Shown in pieces: positions 1 through 8,354 of a stretch of 57,917 nt of DNA (position 1 is the stretch's first letter; each line of letters opens with the position of its first letter). The notes beneath the pieces were generated by a model. The model saw nothing but the letters and a program-made list of their open reading frames with translations, did no database searches and was not told the origin of the DNA. The stretch lies in NCBI GenBank assembly GCA_934700345.1, contig CAKUXP010000021.1, positions 1 through 57,917 on the forward strand, read 5' to 3'. The position numbers and the translations under genes were made by a program. The DNA comes from an uncultured Fibrobacter sp. GTDB taxonomy: Bacteria; Fibrobacterota; Fibrobacteria; Fibrobacterales; Fibrobacteraceae.

Positions 1-80
1 CGGCGCGCCTCGCTTTTTTTTTCGCAAAATATAGCAACGCATTGCGAATTTTTCAATATTATTTAGGGATAAATTCTAAG
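1..80. mobile_element. Terminus of an insertion sequence extending left out of the window
   Basis: The stretch 53-80 matches, in opposite orientation, the IS end at 57840-57867: 24 of 28 positions agree and both share the core TTATCCCTAAATA when read from the outside inward. The two mismatched dinucleotides are AT here and GC on the right. The matching terminus abuts the ATPase gene directly and supplies its stop codon. The 52 bases further left (T-rich, no usable reading frame) do not resemble the interior of the right-hand copy, so this is probably the opposite end of a related element. The transposase itself is outside the window. Confidence 0.55.
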
Positions 81-609
81 TCTCGTAAGCCGCCTCCCGG
101 TCTCCGTCAAAAACACCAAAGAATTCTCGAAACGATAAAGGATATATCGGGAGAATGTCTCCGCGTCCACGAAATTCTGTCGCCACATCGTGCGAAAGCA
201 TTTTGGAATCGCTTCCCGTTACATAAATATCGATGTTACCCTTTTGCAAAAGACCGTTTAATACTCCATATAAGCGAACCGGTTCATCATGATTTTGCAA
301 TTCTTTTTTTGAAATGGCGAACTGTATTTCGTCCAGCAAAAGGTAATATTTCTTATTTGCGTCGCTCACCCGTTTCCCTAAAAATTTCCAAAGCTTTTTG
401 GGATCGCGAAGATGTTCGTTTTCAATACTGTCCAGCGAAAGTTCTACGATGAAATCTGCAGAGACTCCATTAGAACGCAGATGTTCCTTGAAAATTTTAA
501 AAAGGAAATAGCTTTTTCCACAACGCCGCAGCCCGGTAATTATTTTAATGCGTCCGTTCCATTTTTTTGAAACAAGACGCTGCAGGTAAAAATTTCTTTC
601 AAAAACCAT
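76..609 (-). pseudogene. AAA-family ATPase, C-terminal half lost at the IS junction
   Basis: This is the N-terminal P-loop part of a DUF4143/AAA_14-type ATPase. The Walker A motif GLRRCGKS lies near residue 27 (from the start used here) and the Walker B motif LLLDEIQ near residue 92. The family sequence PLSFREFF near the end normally precedes a further 200 or more residues that are absent. I chose the ATG giving MVFERNFYLQ because the family begins there; the frame stays open ten codons upstream. The last gene-like codons are DREAAYE, and the TAG stop comes from the IS terminus. Members act as stand-alone regulators or antitoxin-like ATPases of uncertain role; a product this short is unlikely to work. 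Confidence 0.75.
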
Positions 610-613
610 AAAC

Positions 614-704
614 CATCCGAAATTTACTCGACATTTCAACTCGTTTTCAGATAAAAAAGATAATTTTCGAAGAAATATTCAAAAATCATCCGAAATTTGC
701 TTGA
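614..704. repeat. Direct repeat in the upstream region of the truncated ATPase
   Basis: The 18-mer CATCCGAAATTTACTCGA at 614-631 recurs at 687-704 with two changes (A to G, C to T). Both copies are followed by TTTCAGATAA-type sequence (646-655 and 718-727). They sit directly upstream of the ATPase start, which reads leftward, so they could be operator sites or a small tandem duplication of the leader. No protein is encoded in 640-810 on either strand that I can support. Confidence 0.45.
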
Positions 705-810
705 TTTTACAAGTAAATTTCAGATAACTTCTTGACAAGAGCGATTTTCAATGCAAATTCTTGATGCGGCGGATGGAAATTGCAGGACATTGATTGTCCC
801 GCGGCTGATT

Positions 811-2308
811 TTACACATATCCTATCTTAGAAACAGAGACAACGCCTCTGCGCAAAACAGTTATGCGAAAACTGTCATAAGCAAATTCCTTTGTCTGAAA
901 TTTTCCGAAATCAAAAGACTTTCCGTTAAATTCGTTGAAACGAAAAGGTTCCACCTGAAAAGACTTTACCCCTAATTCGTCCAAAACTTCCTGCGGTAAT
1001 TCATAGTTTTGATCGACAAGTCCAAACATGGTAAATCCGGTATCCACACACAAGGAGAGTATCGCTGCGCCACCCGCTTTACAGGCAAACGAGCCCAATG
1101 TCGCTCCGATGAAGCTTCCAAGCATAAATCCCAGGCAAGGCAATACGCACGATGCTAGGCCGCCGACAAGCAAGCCCGACGAAGAAACGACCATATTCTT
1201 GATCAGGTTCAAAGCCATTTCCTGCCGGTCCTTTTGACCGCACGCCACATGAAAAGCATCGCCACTCGTCTCCATCGTCAGAACGGTCAATGACGCAATA
1301 ACGCTCGGCGTTAAACTTTTCATCGCCGCACCAAAAAAGCCCGCCTTGCAAGCCGTCGTAATCCCCGCCGCCACAGAGCCTCTTATAAAGCCAAGCGAAG
1401 CGCCGTCTAATGCCGCCAGCCCCATTTTCTGGAACTGCTCTGGATTCAGTCTTCCTGTCTTCACCAAATAGGAAACGGTATTCAACACTTCCGGAGCGAG
1501 CTTCATCACCGCCGTGATAACGGCTGCGGTCTTCCCGGCCTCCATCGCCTGCTTAAAGACATATTCGCATTTGACGATTTCTTCTAACGACACGCCATAT
1601 TGTTTTAAACATTCCGCATCGATATCTCCTTTTTGAGCCTCTACGGTTAGCTTTTCAGAATCCGGTCTCGACAACGGATGCGATTCGATTCCTTCTCCGT
1701 CTCGAATGCGGTCATCGAGTTGTTCAAGGGTTTCTTGATATTTCGCCGCCTGTTCCGGCCTGTTATAAGCCTCCTTGTTGTATCTCTTTTTTAAATATTC
1801 CGCTGCTTCGGAAAGCTGGTCGGACGGAATAATCCGTCCCTGCCCCTGATACAAAGACAGATTCGGATCCTTGCCTTCTAACTTCTTTTTATTCAAAAAG
1901 TCTTCCAGAAAATCCATTCCGCTTTCTTTGAATCGTTCATAAACCGTCGTTGCCTGTTTCAATCCGCTTAGTCGGCCACTCGCATAATACTTTAATACTC
2001 TTCGCCAAAATTTGTCTGGATGTCAACAGAACCTAAGCTATGACTTCCGAGAACATCTGCGTGGTGCGAAGATTCCGCAGCTTTCGCATCAATGTTAAAC
2101 GTATGGGCATGCCAATACTCCGCAACATTTCCCTGGAGCTGACCTGCACCCACACGAGACGTCCTAAAATCGTTCAGCTTTTTAGCGAAAGAATCTATCT
2201 CTTCTTCGACACCGGAAACATATCGGGACGCGCCATAAGCGCCATCCGCCACGCCGATGTTTTTTCAAAAAAAGAATAGCCGTCTTGAAAAGAAGACCGG
2301 GAAGGCAT
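811..2308 (-). pseudogene. Unrecognised protein with EYWHAHTFNIDA domain and glycine-rich membrane segments, two apparent frameshifts
   Basis: Reading begins at an ATG at 2308, three bases after the stop of the upstream gene and behind GGAGAG, so it is translationally coupled. The frame gives MPSRSSFQDGYSFFEK, then must gain one base in the A6 run near 2265 to continue as NIGVADGAYGAS. A second one-base gain near 1990 joins NFGEEY to LKYYASGRLSG. With both corrections the gene is 1500 nt, about 499 residues. Order: an N-terminal segment with EYWHAHTFNIDA, a charged helical part, several Gly/Ala-rich hydrophobic segments (near residues 290-430) and a C-terminal tail of F-rich short repeats ending KIGYV. 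I know no assigned function. The losses could be real or homopolymer sequencing errors; single-frame pieces are 1992-2252 and 811-1962. Confidence 0.6.
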
Positions 2309-2311
2309 TTA

Positions 2312-2908
2312 TCAGCTCTCCATAAATTTCGACAGTCCATATAGATACGTATGCAGGGCTAACGCATAGTTTCTTTCCTTGAAGTACTGGTTTTTCAGTT
2401 TAAAATGCCGGACTAGAGCCGCAACGCCGACCGGAATCACGCCACCCAAAAGATACAAGGGGAGCCCGATGGCGAGACTTTTTATTACGCCTAAATCAGA
2501 AACGCCCTTCTTGAATGATTCCTGGTCATTTTGGGCAAATTCGACAAACTGTTCATATTCTTCCTTGTCATATGCCCGCGAATCGACGAACATGACAGCC
2601 CGCATCCCCAGCCATCCAAAAGTCATCCCGTATTCGGAAAATTCCGTTTTGATATGGGATTTATTCTCTTCGATTAGCTTCGCATCGCCCAAGATAAGAA
2701 CGTGGGTGTCAGAAGAAATTTTCGACAACGTGTCGCGATATTCTTTAACACTCCACATGGCAGCCCGAATAGAACCGTCCCTTGTTCCCACGGCGGTTCC
2801 GTTCGGCTTATCGTCTTTTAAACCGATAAGCTGAATCAGATAAGACGCATACTCGGCGGTATCCTTATCGTGCACAATGATTAGTTCTTTCGTTTCCTGT
2901 TCAAACAT
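2312..2908 (-). CDS. Unknown 198-residue protein, alpha/beta N-terminus plus membrane segment
   Basis: The first 120 residues alternate short hydrophobic strands (ELIIVHD, THVLILGD, RAVMFVD) with helices, which looks like a Rossmann or flavodoxin-like fold; I cannot assign a family. One hydrophobic segment, IGLPLYLLGGVIPVGVAALV near residues 147-166, is likely to span or insert into the membrane, leaving the N-terminal domain in the cytoplasm. The ATG has GGAG seven bases upstream. Its stop is followed after three bases by the start of the frameshifted gene at 2308, so the two are coupled and probably act together. Confidence 0.7.
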   Translation of the reverse strand: MFEQETKELIIVHDKDTAEYASYLIQLIGLKDDKPNGTAVGTRDGSIRAAMWSVKEYRDTLSKISSDTHVLILGDAKLIEENKSHIKTEFSEYGMTFGWLGMRAVMFVDSRAYDKEEYEQFVEFAQNDQESFKKGVSDLGVIKSLAIGLPLYLLGGVIPVGVAALVRHFKLKNQYFKERNYALALHTYLYGLSKFMES

Positions 2909-2930
2909 AAATTCTCCTTTTACAGATTCG

Positions 2931-4280
2931 CTAAATTCTTGGACAAGCTATTTCGCGTTCATCCGGACGGAACGTTCCCCGACGCGGATGATGTAGCTCC
3001 CTGCCCGAGGCGGTAATGCTCCATGCGGGGGAAGGGAGGTTCGAGATGAGGGCGGCGGAGGGTTCGGCGGGACAGGAAGACGGCTCACAATAGACGGCAT
3101 AAACAGTCATGTCCTTTGTGAAGACGGTCGTTTCCTTTACCTTCACATTATCATCCGTGTACCAACCGAAGAATATTTCCCCTTCAAGAGGTTCGGGATT
3201 TTCCGGGAAAGAGATCAAGCCCTTATAATTTGTAAAGCGATTGCTTGTCGCGCCGCTATCATCGAAAACCACTTTGTAGATGGGTTTATGAAGCGAATCC
3301 GCAAAAATCGGATAGCCCACACTATTTCGACTCCAGACGCCACTGTGCGCAGCCATGCCGTTCGTCGTGTTGAGGACCCAGGCGAAGCGGTCGCTCTGCA
3401 TGTCGGACGAGTGCATTCCCGAATTCGGGGCGACGGTGGATTTACCGGGCAAGACATCGGAATCATAGTAGCAGTTGGTGACCGTGCCAGTAGAATCGGA
3501 ATAGATAATCCCGGCTCTTGCGCTATCTGTTACGCTGAAGCTGTTGGATAGCGATTCCTTGGAAGCATTACGGCCGACAAGTCCTCCCGAAGAACCCTTT
3601 GAAGATAACCGGCCCAAGTTTTTACAGTTCGTAACCGTCCCCCCATTCCAGCCCGCTATCCCGCCACCGTAGGAGTAGGAGGAGGTGGAGAAGGAGGAGA
3701 ACGCGCCGCTGTTCGTGCAACCCGAGATCGTCCCTCCGTTCCAGCCCGCTATCCCGCCACCGTAGGAGGAGGAGTTGAAGACCGTGCCGCTGTTCGTGCA
3801 GCCCGTAACCGTCCCTGCATTCAAGGCAACGATCCCTCCCGCATAGCTACCCCCCTTTATCGACGCCTTTCGTGAAGACACGTTCCGGATGACGGCATTC
3901 GAGTCCGTCACTCCGAATATCCCGGCAAACCTTTCCTGTTTCGAATAGAGCCCGTAAATTGTCCGGCCCGCGCCATCAAAAATTCCATTGAATATCGCCG
4001 AAGAATCTTTCCCGATAGGCGTCCAGTACATAAAGCTGGTCTTGTTCGTATCATCCATAAACTTGATATCATTTACCAGAACAGCATTGATCGTTGATTT
4101 TCCACTATTCACCTGTTCGGCAAACCAAGCCAGTTCTTCGGGGTTGGAAATTTCGTAAAAAATCTTGTCGTCGATTTCCCTTGTATTTTTAGGCTCGCTG
4201 GATGAACCGTCCCAATCCGCAAAAGCGGACGACCCAAAAAACATCAACGAAATTATCAAGCATTCTATTATTTTTTTCAT
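2931..4280 (-). pseudogene. GLUG-repeat surface protein (copy 1), C-terminal sorting domain deleted
   Basis: The product starts with a signal peptide (MKKIIECLIISLMFFGSSAFA) behind GAGAGG; an in-frame upstream TTG is less likely. Then come GLUG-type repeats of the form GGGIAGWNGGTISGC (about residues 140-260) and an InlB-like B repeat near residues 340-395. Aligned with its paralog at 56004-57840, the last part lacks about 122 nt: the WSITASGR segment runs straight into the DNA for GSYIIRVGERSVRMNAK, but out of frame. The actual product therefore ends with an unrelated tail, HHPRRGTFRPDEREIACPRI. The lost part is the C-terminal domain that in Fibrobacter-type surface proteins directs export and anchoring, so the protein may be secreted to the periplasm but not displayed. 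Confidence 0.75.
3184..3352. repeat. Long direct repeat, copy A (within GLUG gene 1)
   Basis: These 169 bases match 56362-56530 with two mismatches inside the first 150 or so bases by eye; similarity continues more weakly on both sides. Both copies are read from the minus strand, so they form direct repeats about 53 kb apart. Confidence 0.8.
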
Positions 4281-4294
4281 TTTTAACCTCTCTT

Positions 4295-4389
4295 CTAAAT
4301 TTTTTGGAAAATTTCTAACGCTTTTTGTACATCGTCGATGTTTTTCCCATATTGGCGTTCCCAGCAAGCAGAATAATCTTCATATTCAT
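4295..4389 (-). pseudogene. Scar of a P-loop gene: start and end kept, middle lost
   Basis: A strong ribosome site (TAAGGGAGG) precedes an ATG encoding MNMKIILLAGNANMGKTST, the beginning of a P-loop NTPase with a GNANMGKTS Walker A. After 24 codons the frame stops. A shifted frame over the same bases reads NIDDVQKALEIFQKI and then stops, which looks like the natural C-terminus of a gene. I infer an internal deletion that fused the first about 15 codons to the last about 15, out of frame. The element lies between the 4397-4741 gene and the GLUG gene in the same operon-like run. Confidence 0.5.
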
Positions 4390-4396
4390 TCCTCCC

Positions 4397-4741
4397 TTAA
4401 ATTAAAGAAACCTTTTGTATCGACACTTTGTCTTTTTCTTTGGCATTACCCAAAGCCACATCTAATGAAACCTTCAAATGGTTCGCCTTGGCGGTCAGAA
4501 GAAATTGAAGTTCTATATTTCCTAGCGACAAACTTTTCTCAGCCGGGAAAACTTTTACCGGAACTTCACCAGCCCCGCCTTTTTTAGCATCTTCAACTTT
4601 CCAAAACACATTATACGCTTTCTCCTTTTCACCCTCTTTCTTTTCCAACCGGTATCCGTCCACGCCGCGAACCGTTACATTTCCATCGGACGCGGACGAA
4701 ATCGTTTCCACATAGCATTCAATCTTGTAAACATCCGCCAT
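4397..4741 (-). CDS. Unknown small soluble protein (114 residues)
   Basis: Starts at MADVYKIECY behind GGAG; the frame is open further upstream only because it overlaps the FRG gene. The sequence alternates polar and hydrophobic residues in short strands (VTVRGVDGYRL, IELQFLLTAK, LKVSLDVALG), suggesting a small beta-sandwich. There is no signal peptide, membrane segment or Cys pair. It begins 11 bases after the FRG gene stop and is probably co-transcribed with it. No family recognised. Confidence 0.65.
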   Translation of the reverse strand: MADVYKIECYVETISSASDGNVTVRGVDGYRLEKKEGEKEKAYNVFWKVEDAKKGGAGEVPVKVFPAEKSLSLGNIELQFLLTAKANHLKVSLDVALGNAKEKDKVSIQKVSLI

Positions 4742-4752
4742 CTTCGTTCTCC

Positions 4753-5670
4753 TTATTTGTAAAAATTGTCTGCCGTTTCCCCGTAGAACCGAGCGAAGTA
4801 GTCGCTCACACCGCCCCAATCCGGGTAAATCACATCCACCGTCCGGGCGAGCAGCTGCAGCTCACCGCGGATATTTTCCTTCGCCGAGTGCGGAATCCGA
4901 ACTTTCCGCATCCGAATTTTTTCTTTCTGCTTGCTGCTTTCGAGCGTCGCCAGATGGTGCTGGTCGCCTTTCAGCCCAAAGAGCAAAAAAGCGCCCTGTT
5001 GCGCCTTGATCCGCGGATTCGTGAGAAGCGGGTGCACGCAAAAGACAGACGACAGGTCGTCCGCGTTGATCCAGTCCAGAAAATACGGTTTCTCCGCCTT
5101 GATTTCGTGAAGCAAGTGCTGCACGGCATCGTCCTTGTTAAACTCCTTCCGCTCTTTTCCATGTGTCCGGCAAATTTTTTCAACGTCCAAATCGTCATAG
5201 TGCGAATAGACAGCCAAGTTTGACACGACGCTCACCGCATCGGAATGGTAGTTCTTGATGCTGTTTTCCGGAACTTCATAAACCAAAACGATTCCGTCGC
5301 CGCTATCGTCCTTTCTACCGCGAGGGTCCAGGTAGAGCGCAAAGAAAAGCGCGACAAGAGGGTCGAGCGAAATGTCGAGAATCCGCGTCGGGATGCCATA
5401 GTGCTGCATCATCACCAACTTTTCGAAGGTCGATTTGCAGTCCAGGAATTCGTCCGTCAGCCGTCGCTCGCATTCCCGAAAAAGCTTCGCTTCGTTGTGC
5501 CCCTCCAGCCAGTTTCCGCGACCGATCATCGCCTGGCCGCTCGTCCTCCCGTAATCCCTGGATTCGCCGCGGTAATAGTAGCGGACATCCGGGCGATAAC
5601 CGCACAGGCCGCTTCGCTGGTAGCCTTTCAGGCACTCGATATATTCGGCGACAGAACGAACCTCTTCCAT
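4753..5670 (-). CDS. FRG-domain protein (305 residues)
   Basis: The FRG domain is defined by the F/Y-R-G motif, here YYYRGESRDYG near residue 38, and by MMQHYGIPTRILDISLDPLVALFFAL near residues 95-120, the most conserved part of the family. FRG proteins resemble ADP-ribosyltransferase folds and are often found in phage-defence and mobile regions; the biochemical role is not settled. I chose the ATG of MEEVRSVAEY, six bases after AAGGA. It is the first gene of a leftward operon-like run reaching the coupled pair at 811-2908. Downstream half (residues 150-305) has no motif I can name. Confidence 0.8.
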   Translation of the reverse strand: MEEVRSVAEYIECLKGYQRSGLCGYRPDVRYYYRGESRDYGRTSGQAMIGRGNWLEGHNEAKLFRECERRLTDEFLDCKSTFEKLVMMQHYGIPTRILDISLDPLVALFFALYLDPRGRKDDSGDGIVLVYEVPENSIKNYHSDAVSVVSNLAVYSHYDDLDVEKICRTHGKERKEFNKDDAVQHLLHEIKAEKPYFLDWINADDLSSVFCVHPLLTNPRIKAQQGAFLLFGLKGDQHHLATLESSKQKEKIRMRKVRIPHSAKENIRGELQLLARTVDVIYPDWGGVSDYFARFYGETADNFYK

Positions 5671-6019
5671 CTTCATCCTTCGCAAGCGGGTCGGCAATCT
5701 TTTTAAAAGATAACGGACTTTCCGCTTGCTTACCTTTCAAACATAAGAAAAAAAAACGTTGTCAAGAGATTTTGGGAAATTCACCGAAAAAAGTGATTTG
5801 GGATACGGGGCTCAGGAATTAGCAGCCTGAACTTAGTTGAGAATGGGGTGTGGAGTTTTACGGACGTCTAGGTTCTAGCGTGAAGTGGGGGGCGCTTTGA
5901 TTTCTAAGTTTGAAGCCCCAACCGCCCCGGATACCCATTCAAAGCAAGCATATCAACACAAATCGTTTGACAAACGAAATAAAATTTCCTATTTATCGTA
6001 AACACAAATGAGGTATGGA
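5671..6019. other. Intergenic region between divergent genes, contains one degenerate repeat unit
   Basis: No gene is supported here. The stretch 5810-5885 contains words typical of the repeats at 7657-8354: CAGGAATTAGCAGCCTGAAC, and GGACGTCTAGGTTCTAG at 5862-5878. The last 70 bases, AT-rich, should hold the promoter of the 6020 gene. Confidence 0.5.
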
Positions 6020-7129
6020 ATGAAAAAAACTATTTTTTTGTCGTATTTTATTATAACGGCGTGTTCATCAGAAACGTTCGAGTTCAAAAACATTGTAGAA
6101 TCGAGCGAAAAGAACTTCAATGAAATTCCTAATACTGAATGGATATCAAATGACAGTTTATTACCATATTTTGAATTTTCTGAGGATGGGAACAAGTCGA
6201 TTTATTCATCCGGAACAAGAAGAACCGTTTCTAGAAGCAACCTGCAACTTGATTCCTTAGAAGAATTCTTTGCTTTAGAAGAGTCCATCGCCGAGAAAAT
6301 TACAAATGACGATTCCTTCAGATCGCAAATTGCCAGGCCTTTAGATTATGTCTGCAAAACATCTTTGCTAGCACTAAGCGAAATTTACGAGACTATATCT
6401 CTAAAAAACGGAAAAGTCTTACTTGACGATAAAATTTTATTTGACCAATGCGAATACATCGGGTTTCCTTGTAACGAAAACTGCGACGAATTTTCAGAAG
6501 AGGATCCTTATTTAAGTTCAGAAAGGAACTCAATTCTAAAAAAAGAAACCAAATCAGAGACCTACGACTCAAAAACAACTGTTGAAATCTATCCATACCG
6601 AATGATTGCATCATCGTTTGTCACAAACATTTCAAAATTATACCATTCAGCAGGTTCCGAAACATACTTTAAAAAAAGGCAACGCGTTTGGCGAGGTCCT
6701 TTCAAAGGGATGGCTTGGCGTTGGGCAGATTTTGACCCAGACAGGAATGGCGTTAGGACATATTGTTTCAGCGGTTGCAAAGTAGAAAAAGATAGTCATG
6801 GCTATTTCAAAAAATTCTCTTGCAAGCAACACAATCATGCAACAGACATGGACAATTGGTTGGATACCGAAGATATCACGGTCCGCTGTGCTTTAGACTT
6901 TCCGATAACCGGCATCAAATTTAACTTTTCTGTTTCAGAAGAAAATGGTATATCGCCAAATAAACCGACAACCGGAAAAACCCACTTCGTAGAATCGTAT
7001 GACGGAGGGGTTATAGGCTATCACTACGTTCGACATGGCGGCAACCACTTTAAAGCAATAACCAGCAAAAAACTCTCAAAAGAAGTTGTAAAATATATAA
7101 GAAAAGAATACGAGATGAATTACAGGTAG
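6020..7129 (+). CDS. Putative lipoprotein, unknown function
   Basis: The start used gives MKKTIFLSYFIITACSSE, a lipoprotein signal with the lipobox ITAC and Cys near residue 15; GAGGT lies upstream. The mature part is 350 residues, rich in Ser, Lys and Phe, with Cys pairs (CEYIGFPCNENC, YCFSGCKVEK) that suggest disulphides outside the cytoplasm. Base composition is noticeably more AT-rich than the genes after it, which may indicate recent acquisition. The next gene begins five bases after the stop, so the two are one unit. No family recognised. Confidence 0.75.
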   Translation: MKKTIFLSYFIITACSSETFEFKNIVESSEKNFNEIPNTEWISNDSLLPYFEFSEDGNKSIYSSGTRRTVSRSNLQLDSLEEFFALEESIAEKITNDDSFRSQIARPLDYVCKTSLLALSEIYETISLKNGKVLLDDKILFDQCEYIGFPCNENCDEFSEEDPYLSSERNSILKKETKSETYDSKTTVEIYPYRMIASSFVTNISKLYHSAGSETYFKKRQRVWRGPFKGMAWRWADFDPDRNGVRTYCFSGCKVEKDSHGYFKKFSCKQHNHATDMDNWLDTEDITVRCALDFPITGIKFNFSVSEENGISPNKPTTGKTHFVESYDGGVIGYHYVRHGGNHFKAITSKKLSKEVVKYIRKEYEMNYR

Positions 7130-7134
7130 GCCCC

Positions 7135-7656
7135 ATGAAAAAGATACTTTTCCTCTTCTTCTCCGCAGTTTCCGCTTTCGCTTCCGATCTCACCGTGTCT
7201 ATCGGCATCGCTTCGCCGAGCAGAGGCATCCTGGGAGTCGAATACGGCATCGTGAAAAACGAGCTGCACGCGGGAATCCAGTTCAAGAATTTTAATCGCT
7301 CTTACACAGAACAGGGAATTTCCCTGTTGTATTTTCCGATGGCCAATCCATATATCTACCTGTTCCACGCGTCTTCCTGGATTCACGGGAAATTCGATTG
7401 TGACGGCCCGTTGAATGCGCAAGGGCAGATTACGACGAAAACAATCACGCGCAATTACTGGCGAGTCGTTTTTGGCGCGGGCATCCAAAAGGCGTTCTTT
7501 CGGCATTTGGGCGCCTACGCTGAATTCGGTTGGGAATTCTATGCGGGAAACGGCGACTACTATCTGAATCTAGAACGGGACTCGGGAACGCTGGACAACG
7601 AATCGCTGGCATTTCCCATTGGCTTCGGCTTGATAATCCCGTTTTTCTGGGATTAG
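7135..7656 (+). CDS. Small outer-membrane beta-barrel-like protein
   Basis: The signal peptide MKKILFLFFSAVSAFA is followed by about 155 residues with alternating aromatic and small residues (GVEYGIVKNELHAGIQF, GAYAEFGWEFYAG) and a C-terminal FGLIIPFFW, as expected for a barrel inserted in the outer membrane. It resembles the many short barrels in Fibrobacterota with no assigned role. It follows the lipoprotein gene by five bases, so the two may form a complex. Confidence 0.7.
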   Translation: MKKILFLFFSAVSAFASDLTVSIGIASPSRGILGVEYGIVKNELHAGIQFKNFNRSYTEQGISLLYFPMANPYIYLFHASSWIHGKFDCDGPLNAQGQITTKTITRNYWRVVFGAGIQKAFFRHLGAYAEFGWEFYAGNGDYYLNLERDSGTLDNESLAFPIGFGLIIPFFWD

Positions 7657-7932
7657 GGAGTAGAGAAGAATTAGCAAGTAGCAGTTAGCAATGGGCAATG
7701 AGGAATTGACAGTCTAGCGAACTGTAAGTTGTCAGGAATCAGTGGTTAGAGCTTAGTGCTGAGAGTTTAGAGCTGAGATTTGCAGACGTCTATGTTCTAT
7801 TTTTCAGCAATTTAAATCCCGCTGTTCAAAGATCTAGGTTTTTTCGACTAAGCTCTGAATATCGGGCATAGACCCGACAAATGTCATTATCGGGCTTGAC
7901 CCGGCAATCTGTCCTCAGTTCTAACCCAGAAA

Positions 7933-7959
7933 CAGCGTGGCCTTGGAGGTGGTTGCAAG
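7933..7959. repeat. Dispersed 27-bp repeat, copy 1
   Basis: Inverse complement of 52405-52431 with two mismatches. Core read here: CAGCGTGGCCTTGGAGGTGG. Both copies are intergenic. Confidence 0.65.
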
Positions 7960-8074
7960 TTATCGGAACTTAGAGTTTAGTATAGAGAACTTAGCTAACA
8001 ATAGACCGTTGTTAATAACAGTCTGTTCGCTTTAAATTTCTCGTTCCGCATCTAACCGCCAGCTATCCTAAGTT

Positions 8075-8114
8075 CTCAGTTCTCTCAACTAAGCTCTGAC
8101 TATTCCCTACTCCC
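8075..8114. repeat. Perfect 40-bp direct repeat, first copy
   Basis: The 40 bases beginning CTCAGTTCTCTCAACTAAGC recur without a mismatch at 8208-8247, 133 bp away. Perfect conservation inside otherwise degenerate sequence suggests a recent local duplication. Confidence 0.8.
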
Positions 8115-8207
8115 GTTCCCTCATTCCTAAACTTAGACGTCCGCCGCCCAATTCCTCATTGCTCATTCCTAATTCCTCATTATCTTACCCGTCCGCGGTT
8201 CTAAGCA

Positions 8208-8247
8208 CTCAGTTCTCTCAACTAAGCTCTGACTATTCCCTACTCCC
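8208..8247. repeat. Perfect 40-bp direct repeat, second copy
   Basis: Identical to 8075-8114. Each copy is followed about 15-20 bp later by ACTTAGACGTCCGC, so the duplication unit was probably about 133 bp and has since diverged outside the 40-bp core. Confidence 0.8.
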
Positions 8248-8354
8248 TGTTCCCTAGTCCCTAAAAACTTAGACGTCCGCGGATTAATCCCTACTCCCTC
8301 ATCCCTAATCCCTAGAGACGCATTTTCAAAATCCAAAATTTCTACATTTTTACT

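Larger units (their letters stand above)
7657..8354. repeat. Non-coding spacer built of degenerate repeat units
   Basis: No reading frame here is supported. The spacer is made of recurring short words in both orientations: TAGACGTCCGC at 8134-8144 and 8271-8280, ACTAAGCTCTGA, TTCCCTACTCCC and AATTCCTCATT. A TGACCCGGCAATCTG-type unit lies at 7861-7912 (ATCGGGCTTGACCCGGCAAT). Elsewhere in the window single units occur at 5862, 17360 and 33368, always between genes. The nadA promoter must lie at the far right end. Confidence 0.7.

Noticed and set aside
42..452. A plus-strand gene starting in the left IS
   Set aside because: It runs antisense through the ATPase Walker region and has no start site.
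7861..7912. Riboswitch upstream of nadA
   Set aside because: The stretch is a repeat unit with CGGGCTTGACCCG-type symmetry, 440 bp away from the gene; no conserved switch core seen.
8075..8247. CRISPR array from the repeated 40-mer
   Set aside because: Only two copies, no regular spacers and no cas genes in the window.
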